DNA of 27,709 bases from a virus: the IMG/VR virus record IMGVR_UViG_3300032331_000879, positions 1 to 27,709 of that record; one strand, given 5' to 3'. A model generated the notes under the pieces. The model was given only the letters and a program-made list of their open reading frames with translations. It was not told where the DNA came from and searched no databases. Below, piece by piece: positions 1-6,891 of the stretch (position 1 is its first letter; every line of letters begins with the position of its first letter). The position numbers were made by a program, and so were the translations under genes.

Positions 1-1062
1 GGTGGGCCACCACCAAAAGAACCGAAATTCCATGCGGCTATCTATGTTGCAGGAAATAATAATATTTCTGCTATTGCTACTATATTAGAAACAACAGACT
101 ATCATGCTGTGCCTGATGTATATAAAACAGTTGCGTATGGATTATTAAAAGTTGCATTCAATGCAACAAAGACTTCTGAAGCAGTTTCTAAAACGGCTCC
201 ACCATATGATTGGGTGTACGTAAAAGTTCAATTCGATAGAGTTTCACTGCTTTGGGGTAAAGGCGCACCAAATGCGAGTTCAATTATAGATGATAGTGCA
301 ACTGAAGTCAAACGCTGGCCAGCATTAGAAGAAAGTACGAATTTAAATGCATATGCGTCAGATATTCTTGCTTTGGTTAGAGATGAATTTAAGAAGAGTG
401 CAAAGGCCGATCAAATGGATAGACTAGATAAAACCGCAAGCGCATTAGGTGATTATTCGTTACATACATTGAGTTCTGGACTTGTACAAGATTTAAAATC
501 TGGAAACTATGCATTAGACACATCAATTGAAAAAGGTGTATTTGCAGATAACGTTGCTGAATCTGCTCGTATTTCAGAGTTAATTCGTGCGTCTAATGCA
601 AATGCCGCTTATATAACACAGGCAACAGAAGACACATATGAATTTGATCCTAATGACACCGACTATCGCAACGGTGCTGATCGAAAATTAGTTAAAGGTT
701 CTCCTGGTGGTGTGAATATGGTGTATAGTATGAAACAAAAAAAGTTTGTTGTGAATCCATATGGACTTGATGTAATACTTCTTGATGACCAAGATCGCCC
801 TGTTTACAATATTGAAGGAACATCAGCAGGTTTGAGCGTTGAAGATTTTGTTAGTGCTTCTGTTGCTGGCACTAATAGATCGGCAAACATACTACAACCA
901 CCTCCAGCGACAACGGGTGCAGGTGGTGCAGGAGGAACAAACAATACTGTTGTTAAAGGTCCAACAATAGATAACTCACAAGTGACTACTTTCGTTAATT
1001 CATTGACTACTGTAACTGACGTTGTTAGATCATCGACAACTCAAGTTGGTCTAATTGGTTAA
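1..1062 (+). CDS. Probable phage structural protein, 3' part only
   Basis: Frame 1 is open from the first base of the window to the TAA at 1060-1062, so the gene starts upstream and at least 353 residues of its C-terminal part are seen. The first in-window residues are GGPPPKEP followed by a beta-rich stretch (AIYVAGNNNIS). The middle is mixed helix and strand without cysteine. The last 70 residues are low-complexity (proline triplet, Gly/Ala-rich GAGGAGG, Asn/Thr/Val-rich end), as is common in tail-fibre or capsid-associated proteins. It is the only + strand gene in the window and faces the replication cluster tail to tail. I recognise no family. A virion role is inferred only from composition and from being transcribed opposite to the early/replication genes. 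An internal GTG at 109 is not needed as a start, because the frame continues upstream of it. Confidence 0.8.
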   Translation, partial: GGPPPKEPKFHAAIYVAGNNNISAIATILETTDYHAVPDVYKTVAYGLLKVAFNATKTSEAVSKTAPPYDWVYVKVQFDRVSLLWGKGAPNASSIIDDSATEVKRWPALEESTNLNAYASDILALVRDEFKKSAKADQMDRLDKTASALGDYSLHTLSSGLVQDLKSGNYALDTSIEKGVFADNVAESARISELIRASNANAAYITQATEDTYEFDPNDTDYRNGADRKLVKGSPGGVNMVYSMKQKKFVVNPYGLDVILLDDQDRPVYNIEGTSAGLSVEDFVSASVAGTNRSANILQPPPATTGAGGAGGTNNTVVKGPTIDNSQVTTFVNSLTTVTDVVRSSTTQVGLIG

Positions 1063-1069
1063 TAAAAAA

Positions 1070-1093
1070 GGGGAAGCATTTTATTGCTTCCCC
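1070..1093 (-). terminator. Rho-independent terminator after gene 32
   Basis: GGGGAAGCA at 1070-1078 pairs with TGCTTCCCC at 1085-1093 around a 6-nt loop. Read on the - strand the 9-bp stem is followed by CTTTTTTATT, so it ends the leftward transcript of gene 32. On the + strand the following sequence is AAAGTCTC, a poor U-tract, so termination of the convergent + strand gene would be weaker. Confidence 0.85.
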
Positions 1094-1121
1094 AAAGTCT
1101 CACAGGAGAGATTACAAAAGA

Positions 1122-2039
1122 TTAATCTTCAGCCAACTTCTCAAAGTAACTCAAGTCTTCATCGTCATCAACAACTGAGTCTGCAACTGTAGTTTTCTTA
1201 GCAGGTGCTGGCGTAGGTTTTGCTGTTGAAGCAGTAACTGGCACATTAGGTTTAGTAGAGTAATAATTATCTCCAGCAGAACCATCTTCAAGCCCAAGCA
1301 CTTTGTTCAAACGTGCTTTCAATTCATCATAAGACTTAAAGTTTTTCTCACTCAAGAATTCAGACAAACTGTGTTCTTGTTTCCAAATACGCTCTAAGTC
1401 ATCTTCATCGCCAGACAAAGGTGCTGACGATTCAAACTCAGACTTATCATAGTTCTGATAACCTTCTACTTTACGAATCTTCAACTTGAAGTTCGCACCT
1501 TCCCAAAGGTCGAATGGGTTGACAGGAGTTTCATCTTCAAACTCAGGATTCATCAAGTCATTCAACTTGTCGAAAATCTTCTTACCGAATTTGAACAACT
1601 TAACTGTTCCGTCATTGTCAGGATTTGCAGGATCCTTGATAACGTAAATGTTTGCGATATACTGCAACTTACGCTTTTGCTTACGTGCAATATCTTTGTT
1701 AGCATCAGAACCAGAGTTCCAAAGGATGCTATTGTGTTCAGACACAGGGTCTTTCTTGTTGAGTGTAGTCAACGAATTTTCAATGTACCATCCACCAGGA
1801 CCTTGGAATGAATGATTGAAAACTTGAACCCAAGGCACATCTTCGCCTGCGGGTGAGGGAAGAAAACGAATCGTTGCGAATCCATTACCTGCTTTGTCTA
1901 CTGTGGGTTTCCAGAATCGGAGGTCTTCATAAGACTTCTTACCTTCTTCTTTATTTGTGAGTTTGGAAACTGCGTCTGTGAGTTTTTCCAAATCTTTGGT
2001 GCGTGACTTTTTCATGTCTGCAAATGATGTTGATGCCAT
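1122..2039 (-). CDS. 32: Single-stranded DNA-binding protein, T4 gp32 family, lacking the zinc ligands
   Basis: 305 aa against 301 in T4. The order matches gp32: basic N-terminal region (DMKKSRTKDLEKL), core OB-fold with VFNHSFQGPGGWYIE (about residues 74-87), IANIYVIKDPANP, KFGKKIFDKLNDLMNP and LWEGANFKLKIRKV, then a linker and an acidic C-terminus (DDDEDLSYFEKLAED) of the type that recruits replication partners. It coats ssDNA during replication, recombination and repair. The start is ATG 2039, preceded by AAGGA 6 nt upstream; the frame extends further upstream but without a better start. The T4 zinc site (one His, three Cys) is not conserved. The His in NHSF is present, but the region that holds the three Cys reads DPVSEHN, and the whole protein has no cysteine. 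It sits last in the 33-59-32 cluster, with its own promoter and a terminator. Confidence 0.95.
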   Translation of the reverse strand: MASTSFADMKKSRTKDLEKLTDAVSKLTNKEEGKKSYEDLRFWKPTVDKAGNGFATIRFLPSPAGEDVPWVQVFNHSFQGPGGWYIENSLTTLNKKDPVSEHNSILWNSGSDANKDIARKQKRKLQYIANIYVIKDPANPDNDGTVKLFKFGKKIFDKLNDLMNPEFEDETPVNPFDLWEGANFKLKIRKVEGYQNYDKSEFESSAPLSGDEDDLERIWKQEHSLSEFLSEKNFKSYDELKARLNKVLGLEDGSAGDNYYSTKPNVPVTASTAKPTPAPAKKTTVADSVVDDDEDLSYFEKLAED

Positions 2040-2058
2040 ATTAGTATTTCCTTGTATG

Positions 2059-2175
2059 TTAAGTATTAAATGTATGTTTTGCTTGTCCACTTTTATCATA
2101 ATCTACTATAGTATATAGTCTATCACAATTCTCTTTTTGTGTCAATAGACGGCAAACCTTCTTGGGTTTACTCAT
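2059..2175 (-). CDS. Small hypothetical protein between genes 59 and 32
   Basis: A 38-codon frame (MSKPKKVCRLLTQ... to HTFNT) starts 8 nt after the gene 59 stop and ends 19 nt before gene 32. It is basic at the N-terminus and has two Cys. No convincing Shine-Dalgarno sequence precedes it (GGCGTAGTGGCAGTA), and the sigma70-like promoter for gene 32 lies inside it. It may be a real mini-gene or just leader sequence. No family is recognised. Confidence 0.35.
   Translation of the reverse strand: MSKPKKVCRLLTQKENCDRLYTIVDYDKSGQAKHTFNT
2117..2145 (-). promoter_or_regulatory. Sigma70-type promoter for gene 32
   Basis: On the - strand TTGACA (2145-2140) is followed after 17 nt by TAGACT (2122-2117), and a second AT-rich TATACTATAG lies just downstream. 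The start of transcription would be about 70 nt upstream of the gene 32 ATG, leaving a leader that could carry gp32 autoregulation as in T4. That role is inference; the hexamers and spacing are seen. Confidence 0.6.
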
Positions 2176-2183
2176 TACTGCCA

Positions 2184-2780
2184 CTACGCCACTACTAACT
2201 CTCTGAGTGACTTTTTCATCCGTGCCGTATCGTAATTTAAAAAGGGCTGGTACTTTTTGCATAACTTGCTTACCTCTTTGTAGATTGGATCATGTATCAT
2301 TGTATCATACCTTTTGACAAATTGCAATAGTGAATTCAATATTGCTAAAGTCTCCAGACTGATTTCTTTTCTTAAATATTTCTTTATGATTGGTGGATGG
2401 TCTCCACCTTTCGCATTAAAAAATTCATTCAGTTCGGTTGCTGTCCAACCAGAGATAAAATCCATCTCATTTTTAAATACATACGTCAACGATTCTTGTC
2501 TGCGTTTCCATTCTTTGTAGCGTTCTTCACACTCTTCAGATAGAAGTTCGCCGACCCACATTTTGGTATCATGCATAAAGTTAGAAACTAAAAACTCTTC
2601 TAAGTAAGCATCTTTACGATTGCCAAGTTTAGCAAAAAAGATTTTGTCTTTACGTTTCAAAAAAGAATCGTATGTGACATTAACTTTCTTGTTATACTTG
2701 AACCAATCGTAACTGTCTAACGTAAAATGATTTTTAACTCCTAAGTAAACCTTGTATGCGTCTATAGCATCCATCTTCAT
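2184..2780 (-). CDS. 59: DNA helicase loader, T4 gp59 family
   Basis: 198 aa (T4 gp59 is 217). Features shared with gp59 include the N-terminal DAYKVYLGVKNHF...YDWFKYN block (T4: VYKLYLMIKQH...IKYN), KRKDKIFFAKL (T4: KRRDKYFFQKL), the mid-protein FISG/F-rich helices, SLETLAILNSLLQFV (T4: SFETFILLDSFLNII) and the C-terminal YQPFLNYDTARMKK (T4: YRKILNIDSQKAK). gp59 loads the replicative helicase onto gp32-coated forked DNA. The start ATG shares TAATG with the gene 33 stop, so translation is probably coupled. The neighbours gp33 and gp32 are the canonical T4 partners, which supports the call despite low identity. Confidence 0.88.
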   Translation of the reverse strand: MKMDAIDAYKVYLGVKNHFTLDSYDWFKYNKKVNVTYDSFLKRKDKIFFAKLGNRKDAYLEEFLVSNFMHDTKMWVGELLSEECEERYKEWKRRQESLTYVFKNEMDFISGWTATELNEFFNAKGGDHPPIIKKYLRKEISLETLAILNSLLQFVKRYDTMIHDPIYKEVSKLCKKYQPFLNYDTARMKKSLRELVVA

Positions 2781-3019
2781 TACTCATCCACCTCAATAGG
2801 CAATCTTGCTTTCGGTGCAATCATCTTTAACTTCATCGCTTCACCCTCAATAGCAGACTTCATGCGAGGCGTAATTAAAGATGCCGCAGTTTCAACTTCA
2901 ATATTTTTCTGAGTGCAGTATTCTAGAATAGCATCAATCATTGTGATAGGATGCTTATCCCGTTGTACTTGTTTAATCTCAGACTCAAATTCTTTTTGAG
3001 TTAAGATTTTAAGACTCAT
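2780..3019 (-). CDS. 33: Late-promoter transcription accessory protein, T4 gp33 family
   Basis: 79 aa from the ATG at 3019. The frame is open back to 3067 and two further upstream ATGs exist, but 3019 gives only an 11-nt overlap with the preceding small gene and fits the length of short cyanophage-type gp33 proteins. The sequence has an N-terminal KILTQKEFESEIK helix, a central MIDAILEYCTQKNIEVETAA block typical of this family, and a short basic end (APKARLPIEVDE). gp33 bridges sigma gp55-RNA polymerase to the sliding clamp and activates late transcription. The position directly before gene 59 matches T4. No strong ribosome site is visible, so translational coupling is likely. Confidence 0.8.
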   Translation of the reverse strand: MSLKILTQKEFESEIKQVQRDKHPITMIDAILEYCTQKNIEVETAASLITPRMKSAIEGEAMKLKMIAPKARLPIEVDE

Positions 3020-3200
3020 ATGATCGTACCGATGTGATTCTACCATTTCGGTAGTGCCCAAATTCATTTAGTTTGACAGCAGGTTTAGCAGAACGAAAGT
3101 TCGGATTAGAAACTTCTTTCTCTGTTGCATAGTAACTAGAGGGATATCCAGTTCTACGCTGATTTGTTTTCATTTCAATTTTAGTACGCATAATATTCAT
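3009..3200 (-). CDS. Small hypothetical protein upstream of gene 33
   Basis: 63 aa, ATG at 3200 preceded by AAGGACTTGAA, a good ribosome site. It is basic and polar, rich in Arg, Ser and Tyr (RRTGYPSSYYATEKE, FGHYRNGRITSVRSYES), with no Cys or hydrophobic segment, so probably a small soluble nucleic-acid- or protein-binding peptide. Its end overlaps the start of gene 33 by 11 nt. Family not recognised. Confidence 0.65.
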   Translation of the reverse strand: MNIMRTKIEMKTNQRRTGYPSSYYATEKEVSNPNFRSAKPAVKLNEFGHYRNGRITSVRSYES

Positions 3201-3209
3201 TTCAAGTCC

Positions 3210-3719
3210 TTATTTCATTCTATAAAAAACGTGCCCCTCAATAGTCGCAACTTTTGTTACTTTTCCAACCCATGATGGTTTAATATCAATAGCATGAAAG
3301 TGTGTTGCGCCCTCTAAGAGTTTAATTATATCAGTTCCAACAGTTTTTGTCAAGAGCATCTTTGCAACTTCATAAGACTCCTTCCAACGCTTGTTGTTTG
3401 TTGGTGGAGTATTTGCAATCTTAGTATTGTACCAAGAAAATTGTTGTGGTTCTGTTACAACATCACGAATGTTTTTTGGAAATCTAATATCGTGCAATCT
3501 GTTAAGAGTGACTGCACCTACTGCTATTTTACCGATTAGAGGTTCACTGCCTGCTTCATAGTAAATGTTCATTGCCATCCAATATAGGTCTGATTTGCTA
3601 GAGTTTTTTGGAGAGGCTGCCGCATTTGAAATTTCTACTAATGATGGAAGGTCTGCCGCCATTGTGTGTGTAGAGCATAAAGTTAATAGAAATACTACAG
3701 CCGCTAAAAGTGCTTTCAT
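3210..3719 (-). CDS. Cell-wall hydrolase, SleB/CwlJ family, with signal peptide (candidate endolysin)
   Basis: 169 aa from ATG 3719, chosen because AAAGGAAAAAGAT precedes it and because this start makes the signal peptide begin MKALLAAVVFLLTL. The signal peptide would be cut near HTMA-AD (residues 20-22). The mature part has the Hydrolase_2 pattern: MAMNIYYEAGSEP with the probable catalytic Glu at about residue 55, GKIAVGAVTLNRL, RFPKNIRDVVTEPQQFSW, ATHFHA, and the C-terminal VATIEGHVFY. The family cleaves the glycan strand of peptidoglycan. With a Sec signal it would be exported without a holin. It has its own strong sigma70-type promoter (3782-3810) and a hairpin in the leader. A virion or entry role is possible but no evidence for it is seen. 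Confidence 0.85.
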   Translation of the reverse strand: MKALLAAVVFLLTLCSTHTMAADLPSLVEISNAAASPKNSSKSDLYWMAMNIYYEAGSEPLIGKIAVGAVTLNRLHDIRFPKNIRDVVTEPQQFSWYNTKIANTPPTNNKRWKESYEVAKMLLTKTVGTDIIKLLEGATHFHAIDIKPSWVGKVTKVATIEGHVFYRMK

Positions 3720-3740
3720 ATCTTTTTCCTTTCTTTGAGA

Positions 3741-3761
3741 ACCCACAAGTGTTTAGTGGGT
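3741..3761 (-). other. Hairpin in the leader of the SleB-type gene
   Basis: ACCCAC (3741-3746) and GTGGGT (3756-3761) form a 6-bp stem with a 9-nt loop. The T-rich tract (CTTTTATTT) lies on the + strand side, where no + strand gene would need a terminator. On the transcribed - strand it falls in the 5' leader, 22 nt upstream of the start, and could stabilise or regulate the message. Confidence 0.45.
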
Positions 3762-3781
3762 CTTTTATTTAGTATACGTAG

Positions 3782-3810
3782 ATTATACTATCTTTTTCTG
3801 AAATAGTCAA
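3782..3810 (-). promoter_or_regulatory. Sigma70-type promoter for the SleB-type gene
   Basis: On the - strand TTGACT (3810-3805), a 17-nt spacer and a perfect TATAAT (3787-3782). It overlaps the last codons and stop of the GDPD-like gene and would give a leader of about 55 nt. It lets the hydrolase gene be transcribed apart from the glycan operon. Confidence 0.7.
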
Positions 3811-4243
3811 TAGCACCTACATAATCAGAGCATATGCCATAGATCGGTAGATTAAATGCGTATTCTAAACTAATTCCTTGATTCTCTGGCATAAGACAAA
3901 CACTCTTTGGCATGAGTGGTTGATTGGGATATGCCCATACTATACCATGACTGGTTAGTGTATATGAATCTTCTTGGTGCCAGAAGTAATTCAATTGTGT
4001 GTCTGATAGCCACTCTAATGCTTCCCAGTTCTTAGCGTGAATCCATAGTCCTTTTTTGTGTAGAAACTCTGGATCAATTTCATATGTGGGATCATCGTGC
4101 CCTAAAAAGAATTTGTCATTGACAATTCTCAAATCAATCTCAGCATCAAAGCCTTTATCTAACGCAGATTCAATTTGATATGGTGCATTTTCGTTTGTCT
4201 TGTCAGAACCAAACATCAATCCTCTATGTGCAATCAACTTCAT
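3788..4243 (-). CDS. Short GDPD-like (glycerophosphodiester phosphodiesterase fold) protein
   Basis: 151 aa from ATG 4243; a GTG at 4252 is an alternative. GDPD-type motifs are visible: KLIAHRG at the N-terminus (catalytic His-Arg), GFDAEIDLR (metal-binding Glu and Asp), FFLGHDDP (second catalytic His), then LWIHAKN and GIVWAYPNQ. It is much shorter than typical 240-aa GDPDs but keeps the TIM-barrel order. Similar short proteins occur in polysaccharide clusters, where the true substrate is unknown. It is the last gene of the glycan operon and overlaps the cupin gene by about 20 nt. Confidence 0.75.
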   Translation of the reverse strand: MKLIAHRGLMFGSDKTNENAPYQIESALDKGFDAEIDLRIVNDKFFLGHDDPTYEIDPEFLHKKGLWIHAKNWEALEWLSDTQLNYFWHQEDSYTLTSHGIVWAYPNQPLMPKSVCLMPENQGISLEYAFNLPIYGICSDYVGAIDYFRKR

Positions 4244-4553
4244 ATTTGTCACTCGGTATGCTAGGCCATCGAATCACTATCAATTCAACGTCAGTTAAAA
4301 ATTCTACAGCAGAAACTTCGTTCTTCTCATACGTCCACATATCACCTTCTTTGAGATGTTTACCTGACGCAATAAGTTCTCCTCGGACGATGTAATTCAG
4401 TTCTGTTGTAACCTTATGAAAGTGTGGGAATGTCTCCTCACCCTTTTTATGTTTATGATGCCCAATCTCAAAGAATGGATTCTTAAACAAAGATGGATTG
4501 AAGTCACCAACAAACCATCCTTTTACATATTCATTTATGTTCGATACATTCAT
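4224..4553 (-). CDS. Cupin-fold protein of the glycan operon
   Basis: 109 aa. Cupin motif 1 is represented by KKGEETFPHFHKVTTELNYIVRGEL (His pair plus Glu), and motif 2 by the weaker EGDMWTYEKNEVSAVEFL, where the usual second-motif His is missing. It could be a sugar epimerase/isomerase-type cupin or a binding protein. The start ATG overlaps the stop of the upstream nucleotidyltransferase-RpiB gene (ATGA), so it is translationally coupled to sugar-nucleotide enzymes. Confidence 0.75.
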   Translation of the reverse strand: MNVSNINEYVKGWFVGDFNPSLFKNPFFEIGHHKHKKGEETFPHFHKVTTELNYIVRGELIASGKHLKEGDMWTYEKNEVSAVEFLTDVELIVIRWPSIPSDKYEVDCT

Positions 4554-5704
4554 TCAAGTTCCTGAATTCGTAACTGGTGTCTACCACCATCGAATGTATG
4601 TTGAAATCCTAATCTAAGATACTCATGTAGATTTTCAGAATTTGCATTCATTGCAGGTATAGCAAAGAAGTTAGCACAGTTATGACGCATAGCCATTTCC
4701 ATTGCATTGTAATCATAGATTAGCGCAGAGCGAATGCCTTTGTATTTGTTAGCACACATGTTAACGCCTTGTCCTGTTCTACAGAAACTAAACGCATAGT
4801 CACAGTCGCCATCTTCAATACCTTTAACTGCTTGGCTGATAAAGTCTTTGTAATTACAGTCACGATTGACAACTGTACCATAGTCAATATACTTTTTACC
4901 AAGTCCTTTTAGTACAGACTTAAACAATTCTTTTGCTTCATATCCAGAATGGTCACAGCACAGCGCAAATGGTTTATCACCAAAACGTTTGACAACATTC
5001 TTTTTGTAGAAGTTAAACTCATCTGGCGTACCAAACACATGCATCTTATCTACTGGATGCGTAATGATTTTAAGCCCATCTTCAATCAACAGATTGTACA
5101 GAGGTGCAATATAGAATTCATTGTTTGTGCGAATGTCATCGGCAATCATTTTCTTTGCATACTTGCAGAAATCAGAACCACGTTTGAATCCATAGATGCC
5201 AACACACGCATCGGAACTAATTGCTTTCTTCTCAGCAGTTTCAGATACATAGTTATCATCGTCACACTTAGCATAACTGTAGTTTGCGCTATTTGATTTG
5301 AATGTCAATAAAACACCATCGGCTAAAAGACTACCAACAATCTTAGGATCAAACACTGGTCTAAACTCAATGTCTAATGTATGAATAACAAGCGGTGCAT
5401 CATTATCGATGTACTCAGATGCATACAAACAACTTTCAACTGAACCTCTAGTCAAGTGATCTAGCACAACAACTTTAATGTCATCACCAAACTTCATGCG
5501 TAGAATTTCATCCATTCTGAAATTGTATACGTGTTCGTCACGAATGATAAAAATCAAATTACAGTCTGTCGTATCTAAGCAGTCAAGTGAGATATCAATC
5601 AACTGTTTGTCTTTAATGTTAATTAATTGCTTGGGTACAGTAAAGCCTTCTTTCAAAAAGCGACTACCTAAACCTGCCATTGGTATCAATACGTTTGTCT
5701 TCAT
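4550..5704 (-). CDS. Fusion of a sugar-phosphate nucleotidyltransferase and an RpiB-like isomerase
   Basis: 384 aa with two domains. Residues about 1-240 are a GT-A type nucleotidyltransferase: LIPMAGLGSRF (P-loop-like GxGxRF), VPKQLINI (the usual PK motif), VIHTLDIEF in the metal-binding region, and GTPDEF near the domain end. Residues about 245-384 are RpiB/LacA-like: ALCCDHSGYEAKE (Asp-His), FSFCRTGQGVNMCANK (Cys308 at the place of the RpiB catalytic Cys), GIRSALIYD, HNCANFFAIPA (His341), and FDGGRH near the end. So both halves keep their key residues. The predicted reactions are aldose-ketose isomerisation of a sugar phosphate and NTP-dependent activation of a sugar phosphate. It is coupled by ATGA to the PfkB-like kinase gene before it. 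The exact sugar is unknown. Confidence 0.88.
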   Translation of the reverse strand: MKTNVLIPMAGLGSRFLKEGFTVPKQLINIKDKQLIDISLDCLDTTDCNLIFIIRDEHVYNFRMDEILRMKFGDDIKVVVLDHLTRGSVESCLYASEYIDNDAPLVIHTLDIEFRPVFDPKIVGSLLADGVLLTFKSNSANYSYAKCDDDNYVSETAEKKAISSDACVGIYGFKRGSDFCKYAKKMIADDIRTNNEFYIAPLYNLLIEDGLKIITHPVDKMHVFGTPDEFNFYKKNVVKRFGDKPFALCCDHSGYEAKELFKSVLKGLGKKYIDYGTVVNRDCNYKDFISQAVKGIEDGDCDYAFSFCRTGQGVNMCANKYKGIRSALIYDYNAMEMAMRHNCANFFAIPAMNANSENLHEYLRLGFQHTFDGGRHQLRIQELE

Positions 5705-6354
5705 ACTTTACTTTTCAAATGATGTGTAGTTAGATTGTGCGAAAGAACCATACATTCGTGATCTAATCTTGTATTTAATTTTCCGTACATAAAGCAAGCG
5801 GCATAATAATCGCCTGCACCTAATACGTTCGCACCTTTTATATATTTGTCATCGGATAGAGTAAAGGTATCGCCTTTGCTGTTATAACTTTTCATTGGAG
5901 AATGCGTAACAACAACTCCAGTAAATTCTTCAACATCTCTTAACAAATGCATGTCTTCTTCAGAGACAAAAATGTAATCTAGATACTTATATGCTTCTTT
6001 GTCGATTTCTCTTCCAGAACAAATATCACCAAATACCAAACCAGAAATGTTCTTTAAGAAACTCATATCGGTAATGTAGTTAACATATGCAACATGACTG
6101 ATTAGTGCTGGTTCTGTTTTAACGTCAACTGTAATCGAATTTAAATTAGATTCGCTAGTGCGTTGACTGTTCTCTTTATCTATTGTGATTGTAGAGGTTC
6201 CAATATTAGTTGGACAGACATATACGCTTAACGTTGAGTCTATGTTTTTCAAAGCACGCCACACGTTTACCACACCACCAATTTCGTTTACCGTTTTAGT
6301 ATTGTCTTTTATCGTATCAAATACTAAGTGTCCATACAATGCTATATCATACAT
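5701..6354 (-). CDS. PfkB-family carbohydrate kinase, short form
   Basis: 217 aa from ATG 6354 (TGATG overlap with the KdsC-like gene; AAGGA lies within the end of that gene). The PfkB pattern is present: IALYGHLVFDTI, EIGGVVNVWRAL (substrate-binding GG), IFVSEEDMHLL (an N/S-x-x-E motif region), VVTHSPMKSYN, and the signature GANVLGAGDYYAACFMYG with the catalytic Asp in GAGD. The protein is about 80-100 residues shorter than usual kinases, so the lid or middle strands are reduced. In the operon it follows a phosphatase and precedes the isomerase-nucleotidyltransferase, which fits phosphorylation of a sugar phosphate before activation. Confidence 0.8.
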   Translation of the reverse strand: MYDIALYGHLVFDTIKDNTKTVNEIGGVVNVWRALKNIDSTLSVYVCPTNIGTSTITIDKENSQRTSESNLNSITVDVKTEPALISHVAYVNYITDMSFLKNISGLVFGDICSGREIDKEAYKYLDYIFVSEEDMHLLRDVEEFTGVVVTHSPMKSYNSKGDTFTLSDDKYIKGANVLGAGDYYAACFMYGKLNTRLDHECMVLSHNLTTHHLKSKV

Positions 6355-6890
6355 CAAAATTTTTCCTTTTCATCTAACGTATATACGTCATCTAAGTGTT
6401 CATCAAAATAATAATTAGGAAGCAATTCTCTTGATTGCAGTTCTTCAAATAGAGCCATAACGACATTCTCGCCAGCACGTTGTGTTAACACCGAACAAAC
6501 GTTTATCATTTCAACTGTTGCATCGCTAGGACAAAATGCATGACCAACGGCGCTTGCAATTCGCACATCAAAGATATCATCACCAACATAAACAACTTCG
6601 TCAGGAATTACACTAAAGTCGCTACATATTTCATCTAAGAAATCTACTTTGTCTGTGTGTGTACCATTGCTTCTGTTTAGATAGAATGGTAAGTTTCGAT
6701 TGTTTGCAATGTTTGCGTTAAAGCCATCACCAGAAAGAAAAGCAACTTCGATGCCTAACGCACGAAATCGCTTGATTGCAGTCCAGTCTTTATCGCAAAA
6801 TGTTTTAAGTCTAACGGTGCCTTCTTTGTCATAGTATTTTCTACCATCTGTCATCACACCATCAATGTCAAGAAGAATAAGTTTAATCAT
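6354..6890 (-). CDS. KdsC-like HAD phosphatase
   Basis: 178 aa, the usual length for KdsC. The HAD motifs are LILLDIDGVMTDGR (motif I with both Asp), AFLSGDG (motif II), TDKVDFLDEI (Lys region) and EVVYVGDDIFDVRIASAVG (motif III). GVMTDG and GDDIFD are hallmarks of the KdsC/YrbI C0 subfamily, which removes phosphate from Kdo-8-phosphate or related sugar acids. The start is ATG 6890, 1 nt after the WavE-like stop, so that the protein begins directly with the HAD strand. The operon has no KdsA or KdsB, so a Kdo substrate is not implied. It may be the phosphatase of a heptose-like pathway. Confidence 0.9.
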   Translation of the reverse strand: MIKLILLDIDGVMTDGRKYYDKEGTVRLKTFCDKDWTAIKRFRALGIEVAFLSGDGFNANIANNRNLPFYLNRSNGTHTDKVDFLDEICSDFSVIPDEVVYVGDDIFDVRIASAVGHAFCPSDATVEMINVCSVLTQRAGENVVMALFEELQSRELLPNYYFDEHLDDVYTLDEKEKF

Positions 6891-6891
6891 T

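Noticed and set aside
2059-2262. 67-aa frame crossing the gene 59 stop
   Set aside because: Its first 29 codons lie inside gene 59 in another frame. Only the last 38 codons after the gene 59 stop are kept, at low confidence.
4949-5296. Long + strand frames opposite the glycan operon (for example 4949-5296, 5478-5729, 11250-11558)
   Set aside because: They are antisense to well-supported genes, with unusual composition and no ribosome sites; they are frame shadows.
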